From Formivibrio citricus (GTDB lineage Bacteria > Pseudomonadota > Gammaproteobacteria > Burkholderiales > Chitinibacteraceae), in the NCBI RefSeq assembly GCF_900115065.1, contig NZ_FOVE01000015.1:1-64000 (forward strand): a stretch of 64,000 bases of DNA. The letters are read 5' to 3'. The notes under the pieces were generated by a model. It ran no database searches. It was not told where the DNA came from and saw only the letters and a program-made list of their open reading frames with translations. Positions 53,338 through 61,463 of the stretch are shown one piece after another; position 1 is the stretch's first letter, and every line of letters begins with the position of its first letter. The position numbers and the translations under genes are program-made.

Positions 53338-53728
53338 GAAAAAAAAGTTCACCAAAGACAATGCGTGTCCCTGTGGCAGCGGCAAGCCCTATGCTGCATG
53401 TTGCGAGCCGTATCATGTCGGCACTGTACCTCAGGATGCGGTCACGCTGATGCGGTCCCGTTACACAGCATATGTATTTCAACTGGAAGCATACCTGTTG
53501 GCTACATGGCATGCGAGCACGCGACCGGCATCTCTGGACTTGGCTGATGATGCGGGGATCAAATGGATCAGCCTGCAAGTGGAGGGCGCTGGCAGCTCTG
53601 AAAATTCAGCCTGGGTTCAATTTACCGCGCGCTACAAGGTGAACGGCAAGGCCGGGAAAATGACTGAAAAAAGCCGTTTCGTGAGGGAAGAGGCGCGCTG
53701 GTATTACGTCGATGGTGATGTGACTTGA
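53336..53728 (+). CDS. YchJ-like SEC-C metal-binding protein
   Basis: A 130-residue UPF0225/YchJ-type protein. The SEC-C motif (ACPCGSGKPYAACC, residues ~10-24) binds zinc, and the rest is the NTF2-like YchJ domain (LMRSRYTAYVFQLEAYLLAT, ARWYYVDGDV). Its start codon overlaps the divergent HAD start. Cellular role unknown. Confidence 0.88.
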   Translation: MKKKFTKDNACPCGSGKPYAACCEPYHVGTVPQDAVTLMRSRYTAYVFQLEAYLLATWHASTRPASLDLADDAGIKWISLQVEGAGSSENSAWVQFTARYKVNGKAGKMTEKSRFVREEARWYYVDGDVT

Positions 53729-53827
53729 CGCCAGTTATGTAGTCCGTGTGAAAAAATACCCATCGATATTGCGTAGTAATCCTACATTTTTGTTGATTTG
53801 TATTCTCCCGTTTGATACATTGACTCC

Positions 53828-53940
53828 ATCGCCCACCTGCAAGGGTGGGTGTACTGATAGTTAGCTTTGTGGTTGCCACAAATCCAACTCTCTTCTCCTC
53901 CTAATTGAGCCCGGTTCGCAAAACGAATCGGGTTTTTTTT
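53828..53940 (+). ncRNA. Candidate small RNA with anti-Shine-Dalgarno segment
   Basis: A ~113-nt transcript is proposed. TTGATT (53793-53798) and TACATT (53816-53821) form a candidate promoter with a 17-base spacer. The RNA would have stem 1 CCCACC/GGTGGG (53832-53849), stem 2 TTGTGG/CCACAA (53867-53881), an open pyrimidine stretch with CTCTTCTCCTCCT (about 53889-53901) that is complementary to Shine-Dalgarno sites, and an intrinsic terminator (CCCGGTTCG/CGAATCGGG, 53910-53932) ending in eight T. No open frame with a ribosome site explains it. Confidence 0.65.
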
Positions 53941-53971
53941 GTCCGAAAGATCGGCGCATGATGCTCGGAAA

Positions 53972-54004
53972 ATAGTCAATGGCTATTGCCGAAATGAAAA
54001 CTAT
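53972..54004. promoter_or_regulatory. OxyR-like half-site upstream of the peroxiredoxin gene
   Basis: ATAG-N7-CTAT (53972-53986) fits the first half of the OxyR consensus exactly at its four-base cores. The second half is only partly matched (a CTAT is four bases out of register). It lies ~90 bases before the peroxiredoxin start. Confidence 0.35.
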
Positions 54005-54075
54005 TGATTTGACTCTATGTGGCGGCCGTCTAAACTTGGCACTGTTCCCATCCAATAAACCACAGGAGATTCATC

Positions 54076-54678
54076 ATGGGCGTACTCGTAGGCAAACCGG
54101 CACCGGATTTCACCGCAGCAGCTGTTCTCGGCAATGGGCAGATCGTTGAGAGTTTCAACCTGAAAACGGCGATCAAGGATAAATATGCGGTCCTGTTCTT
54201 TTATCCCCTGGATTTCACATTTGTGTGCCCGTCTGAACTGATTGCTTTCGATCATCGCATGGCGGATTTCAAGAAACACAATGTCGAGGTGATCGGTGTT
54301 TCGGTCGATAGCCACTATACCCACAATGCCTGGCGCAATACCCCTGTGGAAAAAGGCGGCATCGGCCCGGTCGGGTACACGCTGGTCGCCGACATCAAGC
54401 ATGAGATTGCCCAAGCCTATGATGTTGAGGCCGCCGCTGGCGTGGCTTTCCGTGCAACATTCCTGATCGACCGCAGCGGTATCGTGCAGCACCAGTATGT
54501 GAACAACCTGCCGCTCGGTCGCAATGTCGACGAAACCCTGCGTCTGGTAGATGCGCTGCAGTTTACGGAAGATCACGGCGAGGTTTGCCCGGCCGGTTGG
54601 CAGAAGGGCAAGGCCGGGATGAAGGCTTCGCCGGAAGGTGTGGCCAAGTACCTGGCGCAGAACGCAGGAGAGCTTTGA
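54076..54678 (+). CDS. Typical 2-Cys peroxiredoxin (AhpC/TSA type)
   Basis: A 200-residue thiol peroxidase. The peroxidatic Cys is C51 in FTFVCPSE; the resolving Cys lies in GEVCPAGW near the C-terminus. It also has the family blocks YPLDFT and GVSVDSHYTHNAW. It reduces H2O2, alkyl hydroperoxides or peroxynitrite; the reductase partner is not encoded nearby. CAGGAG-like ACAGGAG precedes the ATG. It is monocistronic with a terminator. Confidence 0.95.
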   Translation: MGVLVGKPAPDFTAAAVLGNGQIVESFNLKTAIKDKYAVLFFYPLDFTFVCPSELIAFDHRMADFKKHNVEVIGVSVDSHYTHNAWRNTPVEKGGIGPVGYTLVADIKHEIAQAYDVEAAAGVAFRATFLIDRSGIVQHQYVNNLPLGRNVDETLRLVDALQFTEDHGEVCPAGWQKGKAGMKASPEGVAKYLAQNAGEL

Positions 54679-54714
54679 TTGCGGTGAGCCCCATCACTGT
54701 TTCCATGTAACGAA

Positions 54715-54743
54715 AAACGGCAACCACTCGGTTGCCGTTTTTT
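54715..54743. terminator. Terminator shared by the peroxiredoxin and EAL/HDOD genes
   Basis: AACGGCAACC-act-GGTTGCCGTT stem with A-run before and T-run after, so it serves both converging genes. Confidence 0.9.
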
Positions 54744-54767
54744 TGAATCATGAATCAGTTCCAGAGC

Positions 54768-55988
54768 TCAAACACCGAGCTCTTCAACCCAAGCCAGTGC
54801 TTGGACATGTGCGCGGTTCAGGATTTCCGGAGTGACCAGAAGCTGTTCGCACAGACGCGGCACTTCTGTCATGTCCGGGTCCTCGCATGCTTCTGCAAGT
54901 TCCAGATACGGTCCGTACATGCCGGTACGTTCAAGAAGTGCATCGCAGACGGGCTCCGGAAGAATCAGTGTTTCCAGAATCTTGTCCATGGGCATGTCGA
55001 GCAGGACATCCAGCAGCGAGAACATCCCGACAATGAACAGGTTGTCTTTTTCGTGTCCATCGAGGAAGTGCCCACCCAAGAGCTCGACCAGACGCCCGCG
55101 CGTGACCGCAGTCTTGAGCAAAGCTGGTGCGGTGCCGGTTTCCGCTCCGGCTGTCACTAGCAAGAGAGTCAGCCAGCGATACAGCTTCTGGTAGCCCAAG
55201 ATGGTTACTGCATGGCGGAACGACTGAATTTCGCAAGAAAGCCCGAACCCGGCCGAGTTGATGTAGCGCAGCAGCTTGAAGGAGAGTGCCACATCTCGCT
55301 TGAGGGCATTCTCGATATCGCGAATTTCCGCATTGTTCCGCAACATGTTGAGCAGGTTGAGGATATTGGCATAGCTCGGATTGATGACCTTGGCTGACAG
55401 CGTTTCGGGGTGCGCAAAGTAGAAGCCCTGGAAACAATCAAAGCCGATATCAAGACACTGCTTGAACTCGTCTTTGGTTTCCACCTTTTCGGCAACCTGC
55501 AGGACGGGAAATTTGCGCAGTTCCCGGGAAATGGCAGGAATCTGGGACAGGCCGACTTGCTGGATATCGAGCTTGATGTAGTTTGCAAATTCCAGAAATT
55601 CTGCCGACTGAGGTGTCAGTACAAAATCGTCGAGCGCAATGCTAAAACCTTGCGCGCGCAAATCTTTGAGGCGCTCCAGTAGTTCGGGCGACGGTTTTGT
55701 CGTTTCAACGATTTCCAGAACGACGCGTTGCGGTTGCAGCAATTCCAGGAAATTGCTTTCCAGCATGGATTCGGCAACGTTCACGAAGGCCAGTTTGCCG
55801 CCGACCAGCCAGTCCGCCCCCATGTTGGAGAGCGTATTGACCAGCACATTCGTACCAGCCTGAATGTCGCTTGAAAACTCGGCCGACACGGCGTCACCCG
55901 ATAGCCGGAACAACAACTCATAACCGATGATTTGTTGTTGGCGGTTCAAAATGGGCTGGCGGCCGATAAATGCAGTTTCTTGCGTCAT
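54768..55988 (-). CDS. EAL-HDOD signalling protein (YuxH-like)
   Basis: A 406-residue protein with an N-terminal EAL-like domain (about 1-190) and a C-terminal HDOD domain (about 200-385). The EAL signature is degenerate (GYELLFR in place of xEALxR) and the loop residues for metal binding are incomplete, so it may not hydrolyse c-di-GMP. The HDOD part has DVALSFKLLRYINSAGFGL and SLLDVLLDMPMDKIL. Such proteins act in chemotaxis, motility or c-di-GMP sensing; it is downstream of cheA on the same strand with an 88-base gap holding a hairpin. Confidence 0.88.
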   Translation of the reverse strand: MTQETAFIGRQPILNRQQQIIGYELLFRLSGDAVSAEFSSDIQAGTNVLVNTLSNMGADWLVGGKLAFVNVAESMLESNFLELLQPQRVVLEIVETTKPSPELLERLKDLRAQGFSIALDDFVLTPQSAEFLEFANYIKLDIQQVGLSQIPAISRELRKFPVLQVAEKVETKDEFKQCLDIGFDCFQGFYFAHPETLSAKVINPSYANILNLLNMLRNNAEIRDIENALKRDVALSFKLLRYINSAGFGLSCEIQSFRHAVTILGYQKLYRWLTLLLVTAGAETGTAPALLKTAVTRGRLVELLGGHFLDGHEKDNLFIVGMFSLLDVLLDMPMDKILETLILPEPVCDALLERTGMYGPYLELAEACEDPDMTEVPRLCEQLLVTPEILNRAHVQALAWVEELGV

Positions 55989-55996
55989 TCTGTCGA

Positions 55997-56020
55997 CATG
56001 GGAGGCTTTGCCTCCCCATG
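55997..56020 (-). promoter_or_regulatory. Hairpin in front of the EAL/HDOD gene
   Basis: CATGGGAGGC-TTT-GCCTCCCCATG forms a 10-bp stem with one bulge, ending eight bases before the start codon. It could act as a transcript processing site or limit translation. A T-run is missing, so it is not an obvious terminator. Confidence 0.5.
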
Positions 56021-56076
56021 CTCCGATTTGTTGAAAGAATATTTATACCGGGGATGTTTTCATTCCGGTACGAATT

Positions 56077-58023
56077 TCAGGCAATTTTTTCTGTCAAAAA
56101 GCGCCCGGTCTTGATGGCGGAGCTGTCCGCATTGGTTGAAGCGAGCAGATCCTCCATGTCGAGCACCAGAACGATGGAGCCGTCGCCAGAAAGTGTTGCG
56201 CCCGCAACTCCCTTGGGCCGGATATTCTGCAACGGTTTGATAACCACATCATCCCGTCCGACAAAACTGTCTACAGCCAGAATGAAGGAATGTTCTGCAG
56301 TCTGCATCAACACGCCAAAGCTGGGCAGATGATCTTCCGGCCAACCCAGCAATCCGGCCAGCGACCGAACAGAGAGTATCTCGTCGCGTACCACAATGGT
56401 GGCGCGCCCGGAAACTTCCTGAATGCTGTCTGATCGGACCGGGATGATTTCCCGGACCATGGCTAGCGGTACGGCAAAGGGCTGGTCCATGACCTTGACC
56501 ACCAAGACTGGCAGGATAGCCAGTGTGAGCGGCAGGGAAATGGTGAAGCGCGAACCTTCCCCGGATACGGACTGAATGTCGATCCGGCCATTGAGTTTCT
56601 GGATGTTGGTGCGAACCACATCCATGCCAACACCTCGGCCCGAGATGCTGGAAATCTGATCCTTGGTCGAGAAACCCGGCATGAAAATGAGCTGCAGGCT
56701 TTGCTTGTCATCCAGGCTGTTTGCGGCTTCAAGATCAATAAGTCCCTTTTCGACCGCTTTGCGACGGATGACATCGGGGCGCATGCCTTTGCCGTCGTCG
56801 GTAATCTCAATCAGGATATGATCGCCGACCTGTGTGGCGGTGAGTTCGACCACAGCCTTGGGGGGTTTCCCTGCAGCAATGCGTTCTTCGATGGTTTCCA
56901 CGCCATGGTCGACGGCGTTGCGAACCAAGTGGACCAGAGGATCGTTCAGATCCTCCAGCATGGTTTTGTCCAGCTCTGTTTCTTCGCCGGAGATCACCAG
57001 TTCGACATCCTTTCCGAGCTGGCGAGCCAAGTCTCGCGCCAAACGCGGGTATTTCTGGAACAGCCGCCCTATTGGCTGCATCCGGGTCTTCATGACCGCG
57101 TTTTGCAGGTCGCTGACGAGCAAGTCGAGTTGGCCAATGGCTTCATCCAACGCTTTCAGAGTGTTGGGGTCCATTTTTCCGGACAAAATATCCGTGCGTA
57201 AAGTGGTCAGGCGGTTTTTGGTCAGGCCGATTTCGCCAGACAGATTCAGCACTTGGTCGAGCCGGGCTGTGTCGATGCGAATAGTCGTTTCCTGGGCAGC
57301 CAGCTGCTGGCCGGTGGAGGCTTGCGATTTGGCGCTGGCGACGGGCGCAGGGGCGGCGGGTACCGGTTTGAGTGCTTGCATCGGGTCGGCCAGAACCGGC
57401 TTGGCCGGCGGTTGTGGAGCGTCGACAACAGTTTCGATTTTCATTGGCGCTACCTCAAGCACGGGCGAGACTGGGGCAGGGGTCTTTTCCGTCAGGGCTT
57501 CATATAGTTGTTGCCAGTCCGGGCCTTCATCTGCAGAGATGGGCTGGGCTTGGCTGGTGGCCTGAGCGGGGGCCTGTACCGGGACCGCTTCCACTTTTGT
57601 TTCTTCATCGGATGAATGCGCAGCCGGAGACTTGCCCTGCAGCACATCGTCAAGTGCTGCGAGAATGGCAGGATCGGCTGCGGTTGGCATGCGTGCCATC
57701 GAAAGAGCTGCAAACATATCCCGTACGACTCCTGTCGCGGCCAGGATTACATCCATCAGTTCCAGCGTGAGCTCGATTTCATTGTTTCTTAGCTTGTCGA
57801 ACAGGTTTTCAGTGCGATGACAAAGGCTGACCATCGGATCGACATTGAGGAACCCGGCTCCACCCTTGATGGTATGGAAGCCGCGAAAAATATCGTTCAA
57901 CAACGCTTTGTCGTTTGGGCGCTTCTCCAATTCGACCAGTTTGTTGTCGACGTCAGCCAAGAGATCTGATGCCTCGGTCAGAAAATCCTGCAGGAGGTCA
58001 TCCATTCCGGAAAAATCGCTCAT
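56077..58023 (-). CDS. cheA: Chemotaxis histidine kinase CheA
   Basis: A 648-residue CheA. The HPt domain carries the phospho-acceptor H50 in FRGFHTIKGGAGF; after a linker of ~150 residues rich in Ala/Pro come the dimerisation domain, ATPase (VRNAVDHGVE, DDGKGM, GRGVGMDVV) and the C-terminal CheW-like domain. A separate P2-type CheY-binding domain is not evident: the linker is low complexity. The ribosome site is GGAGG. It is the third gene of cheY-cheZ-cheA. Confidence 0.96.
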   Translation of the reverse strand: MSDFSGMDDLLQDFLTEASDLLADVDNKLVELEKRPNDKALLNDIFRGFHTIKGGAGFLNVDPMVSLCHRTENLFDKLRNNEIELTLELMDVILAATGVVRDMFAALSMARMPTAADPAILAALDDVLQGKSPAAHSSDEETKVEAVPVQAPAQATSQAQPISADEGPDWQQLYEALTEKTPAPVSPVLEVAPMKIETVVDAPQPPAKPVLADPMQALKPVPAAPAPVASAKSQASTGQQLAAQETTIRIDTARLDQVLNLSGEIGLTKNRLTTLRTDILSGKMDPNTLKALDEAIGQLDLLVSDLQNAVMKTRMQPIGRLFQKYPRLARDLARQLGKDVELVISGEETELDKTMLEDLNDPLVHLVRNAVDHGVETIEERIAAGKPPKAVVELTATQVGDHILIEITDDGKGMRPDVIRRKAVEKGLIDLEAANSLDDKQSLQLIFMPGFSTKDQISSISGRGVGMDVVRTNIQKLNGRIDIQSVSGEGSRFTISLPLTLAILPVLVVKVMDQPFAVPLAMVREIIPVRSDSIQEVSGRATIVVRDEILSVRSLAGLLGWPEDHLPSFGVLMQTAEHSFILAVDSFVGRDDVVIKPLQNIRPKGVAGATLSGDGSIVLVLDMEDLLASTNADSSAIKTGRFLTEKIA

Positions 58024-58046
58024 GTTAGCCTCCTTGGCCTTGTTTC

Positions 58047-58823
58047 TCAGAAGCCCAAGCTTTCAAGCAGGTCATCTACTTGTTCCTGGTTGGTGACCAC
58101 GTCAGTCCGCCCCTCGGCTTTGACAACCGGACCGTTCAAAAGAGAAGTGTCCTCGTGTTTGGCACCTTGGGGGGAGAACATCAGCAGAAAATCGAGCAGA
58201 TGCTGCTCCATGTCCTTGGACATGGTCAGAATTTTCTTGATGACCTGGCCAGTCAGATCCTGGAAGTCTTGCGCCATCATGATTTCCAGCAACTGGTTGC
58301 TGATCTGGTTCGAGTGATCGACAGTGGTGTTGAGATGGGTGCGCGTTTTTTCGACCAGTGCCTTGAATTCCTCCACCGACAACTGGTTGGCAAATAATTT
58401 GTCCCACTGCGCTGACAGATTGCGGGCATTTTCGCTGATGCCGTCCTGCAAGGGTTTTGCGACGTCAAGGGCATTCAGAGTGCGCTCGGCGGCTTGTTCG
58501 GTCATCGTTGCGACATAGGACAGCCGATCACGGGCATCCGGAATCTCGGAAGCTGCTTTTTCCAGCGATTTGTCAAGTCCGAGCTCGCGCAATGTGTCGT
58601 GCAGCTTGCGGGTCAATTGCCCAATATGGGAGAACATGGAGCGTGCAGGCTCGGCCATTTCTTGAACCGCGGGCGGCGTTACATGCTCTACAGAGGGTGT
58701 GGTGTCTGTGGCAGGAGCCGCAGGGGGGGGCGCTGAGCTGGTTTGCTGATTGGCATGCAAAATGCTGTCAAACAGTGCTTCGAGATCTGCCGAGTCGCCT
58801 GAATTGAGGGCCTGATTACTCAC
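58047..58823 (-). CDS. cheZ: Protein phosphatase CheZ
   Basis: A 258-residue CheZ that dephosphorylates CheY-P. It starts with GTG behind GAGGAGGC. The catalytic helix region is MMAQDFQDLTGQVIKKI, containing the key Gln. An N-terminal stretch (about 25-50) is Pro/Ala-rich. CheZ is typical of beta- and gammaproteobacteria; its place between cheY and cheA fits. Confidence 0.94.
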   Translation of the reverse strand: MSNQALNSGDSADLEALFDSILHANQQTSSAPPPAAPATDTTPSVEHVTPPAVQEMAEPARSMFSHIGQLTRKLHDTLRELGLDKSLEKAASEIPDARDRLSYVATMTEQAAERTLNALDVAKPLQDGISENARNLSAQWDKLFANQLSVEEFKALVEKTRTHLNTTVDHSNQISNQLLEIMMAQDFQDLTGQVIKKILTMSKDMEQHLLDFLLMFSPQGAKHEDTSLLNGPVVKAEGRTDVVTNQEQVDDLLESLGF

Positions 58824-58852
58824 TGTTGCCTCCTCTGTTTCTGTTTTATTGG

Positions 58853-59242
58853 TTACTTGCCCATTGTGGCGAAGACTTTTTTGAGCTTTTCGTCAAGTGT
58901 CGCGGCAGTGAATGGCTTGACAATGTAGCTGCTGGCGCCCGCTGTGGCCGCCTCAATGATGTTTTCTTTCTTGGCTTCCGCCGTCACCATCATGACGGGG
59001 AGGTGTTTGAGTTGCGCGTCTGCACGAATGGCTTTCAGCAACTCAATGCCTGTCATGTTGGGCATGTTCCAGTCGGTGACTACGAAATCGAACTGGCTAT
59101 TCTTAAGTTTGTGCAGAGCCACTTGCCCATCCTCTGCCTCATCGACGTTGGAAAAGCCCAGTTCTTTCAAAAGGTTCCGGACGATGCGACGCATGGTGGA
59201 AAAATCGTCCACCACGAGAAAGCGCATGTTCTGATCTGACAT
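58853..59242 (-). CDS. cheY: Chemotaxis response regulator CheY
   Basis: A 129-residue receiver. The acidic pocket is D12/D13 and the phospho-acceptor D57 in FVVTDWNMP; the switch lysine is in IVKPF. Phospho-CheY binds FliM at the flagellar motor. It is upstream of cheZ with a 29-base gap. Confidence 0.96.
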   Translation of the reverse strand: MSDQNMRFLVVDDFSTMRRIVRNLLKELGFSNVDEAEDGQVALHKLKNSQFDFVVTDWNMPNMTGIELLKAIRADAQLKHLPVMMVTAEAKKENIIEAATAGASSYIVKPFTAATLDEKLKKVFATMGK

Positions 59243-59317
59243 TTCCTGCTCCCGGGGAGGCGGTCATATTCGCCTCGTTTTGAAAATTGACTATTTATGG
59301 CTTATGGCACCGACTAC

Positions 59318-60262
59318 TCAACCCGTGAGCAGAGGTGTCAGTGTATCGGCCAAAATAAGCGGGTCAAATTTTGCCACATAGGCATCGACTCCCACACTTG
59401 CGCCCATTGCCCTGTTGGCATTGGACGACAGTGATGAATGCATGACGACCGGGATGCCCTTGAAACGCTGGTCGGACTTGATGTGCTTGGTCAGGACGTA
59501 ACCGTCCATTTCGGGCATTTCCGCATCGACCAGAATCAATTTCAGTTTGTCATGCAACGATTCGCCATCGTGCATGGCACGGTTGGCGAGCGCCTGGAGT
59601 TTTTCCCACGCCTCCAAGCCGTTGTTGGCCTGATTGTATTTGACGCCGATTTTATCGAGTACGCTAACGATTTCCTTGCGTGCGACAACAGAGTCGTCAA
59701 CAAAGAACATGAATGTGTCCGGGTCTATACCGGAGGGCGGCAATTCTGGAATCACTTTTTCTCCAATGACGCTGGCAAGGATTTGTTCGACGTCAAGGAT
59801 CGATACCAGTTTCCCGTCTGGAAGTTCGGTGATTGCCGTGATCAGCGCCTGGTTGCCCGAGAGCATGGATTCCGGTGCCCTGACCTTATCCCAGTCGACC
59901 CGGATGATGCGATCCACTTCGTGGACAAGGAAGGCTTGGGTGTGCTTGGAAAACTCGGTCACGATCATGGTACTTGTGGCATCTGCGCCGGGGGGGGCAT
60001 CAGTGGCGATAAACTTGGAGAGGGCGATCACCGGGATGATGTTTCCGCGCAGCGAGATCACGCCCTCCACGCCCAGTGGCATGTTGGGTGTCTTGGTGAT
60101 TTTCGGGGTTTGCGATACTTCGCGTACCTTGAAAACGTTGATGCCAAAAATTTCACGCGTGCCCAAGGAAAACAGCAGGATCTCCATCTTGTTGGAGCCT
60201 GCGAGCTTTGTTCTTGCGTCTACGCTTTCGAGCAAGTTGCCATGTTGGCTGGAATTCGACAT
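59318..60262 (-). CDS. cheV: CheV chemotaxis adaptor, copy 1
   Basis: A 314-residue CheW-receiver fusion. The CheW-like domain (about 20-160) has LFSLGTREIFGINVFKVREV; the receiver domain (about 180-310) has VDDSVVARKEIVSVL and LVDAEMPEMDGY. CheV couples receptors to CheA with phosphorylation-dependent adaptation. It is one of two tandem copies, with a GGAG before the ATG. Confidence 0.94.
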   Translation of the reverse strand: MSNSSQHGNLLESVDARTKLAGSNKMEILLFSLGTREIFGINVFKVREVSQTPKITKTPNMPLGVEGVISLRGNIIPVIALSKFIATDAPPGADATSTMIVTEFSKHTQAFLVHEVDRIIRVDWDKVRAPESMLSGNQALITAITELPDGKLVSILDVEQILASVIGEKVIPELPPSGIDPDTFMFFVDDSVVARKEIVSVLDKIGVKYNQANNGLEAWEKLQALANRAMHDGESLHDKLKLILVDAEMPEMDGYVLTKHIKSDQRFKGIPVVMHSSLSSNANRAMGASVGVDAYVAKFDPLILADTLTPLLTG

Positions 60263-60288
60263 AGGGGTCTCCGCTGAGATATGTCCAG

Positions 60289-61245
60289 TCAGATCTGGTC
60301 TCGCAACAGGTACTCTGCAATCATTTCCGAGAGTTTGTGCGGTTCAAATTTGGGTACATAGCCATCGACACCGACGGATTGCCCCAGCTTCTGGTTGGAA
60401 AATCCGGACAGGGAGGAGTGCATGATAACCGGTATGCCGGCGAAACGAGGATCGCCCTTGATCATCTTTGTCAGCATGTAGCCGTCCATTTCCGGCATTT
60501 CTACGTCGGTCAGAATGAGCTGAACCAGATCTTTGGCCTGTTTTCCCTGCAGTTCGGCTGCTTGAGCCAGACGCAGTAACTCGTCCCAGGCGCGCTTGCC
60601 GTTGATCGCATGCATGTGGTGGACGCCCATGGCGTCCAGCGTCATTTCGATCTGTTTTCTTGCGACGATGGAGTCGTCGGCAAAGAAAACCGTCTTGTTC
60701 GTGATCTTGCTGTTCTTGATGACCAAGCTTTCGTCAATGTAATCACCGGTGCCGGATGTTTCCGCCAGAACCTTTTCAACATCCAGCATCATGACCAAAC
60801 GACCGTTTTCCAGCTCAGTCACGGCGGTTACCAGCCCCCCCATCTGCGCGGTGAGGATGTCCGGGGGGACGCGCATGGAAGACCAGTCCAGGCGCAAAAT
60901 GGTGTCGACGGCCTCTACAAGGAAGCCTTGGGTGTGGCCGTTGTATTCGGATACGACCATGATATCGGGTTTGTTTTCGGTGATGACGCCGGTGTACTTG
61001 GCCAAGTCGATGACCGGAACCAGTTGGCCACGCAGGCTGACCATGCCTTCGACGGAAGGTGGCATGTCGGGGGCCATGGTAATTTCCGGGGTACGCATGA
61101 CTTCGCGTACCTTGAAGACGTTGATGCCGAAGGTTTCGCGCCTGCCCGTGCGCTGATCCAGACCCAACGAGAACAGCAGGATCTCGAGCTTGTTCGTGCC
61201 AGCAAGCTTGGTGCGGGCGTCGATTTTCTTCAAGAGGTCAGACAC
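60289..61245 (-). CDS. cheV: CheV chemotaxis adaptor, copy 2
   Basis: A 318-residue paralogue of the previous gene. It begins at GTG 61245 behind AGGAGA. The CheW part has LFSLGLDQRTGRRETFGIN (an insertion of ~7 residues relative to copy 1), and the receiver part VFFADDSIVARKQIEMTL and LTDVEMPEMDGY. Two tandem CheV copies suggest separate receptor sets or adaptation ranges. First gene of the leftward run. Confidence 0.94.
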   Translation of the reverse strand: MSDLLKKIDARTKLAGTNKLEILLFSLGLDQRTGRRETFGINVFKVREVMRTPEITMAPDMPPSVEGMVSLRGQLVPVIDLAKYTGVITENKPDIMVVSEYNGHTQGFLVEAVDTILRLDWSSMRVPPDILTAQMGGLVTAVTELENGRLVMMLDVEKVLAETSGTGDYIDESLVIKNSKITNKTVFFADDSIVARKQIEMTLDAMGVHHMHAINGKRAWDELLRLAQAAELQGKQAKDLVQLILTDVEMPEMDGYMLTKMIKGDPRFAGIPVIMHSSLSGFSNQKLGQSVGVDGYVPKFEPHKLSEMIAEYLLRDQI

Positions 61246-61463
61246 AACATTCTCCTCTGGTGTGGATGATGACGCATATGGGTAATGCGGAGATCATATC
61301 CAACCGGCCAGTAATTTTCTATTACAGTATCTACTTTATTTCGATTTTAATGTTGCTTTTAAGGGCTTCGCCTGAGTGCTTGAACCGGGCTCAAATCAAG
61401 GCTGGAAGCGGCATCTAGGGTCTTTATAATGCATATCATCCAAATCAACAAGGAGTACGGCTC

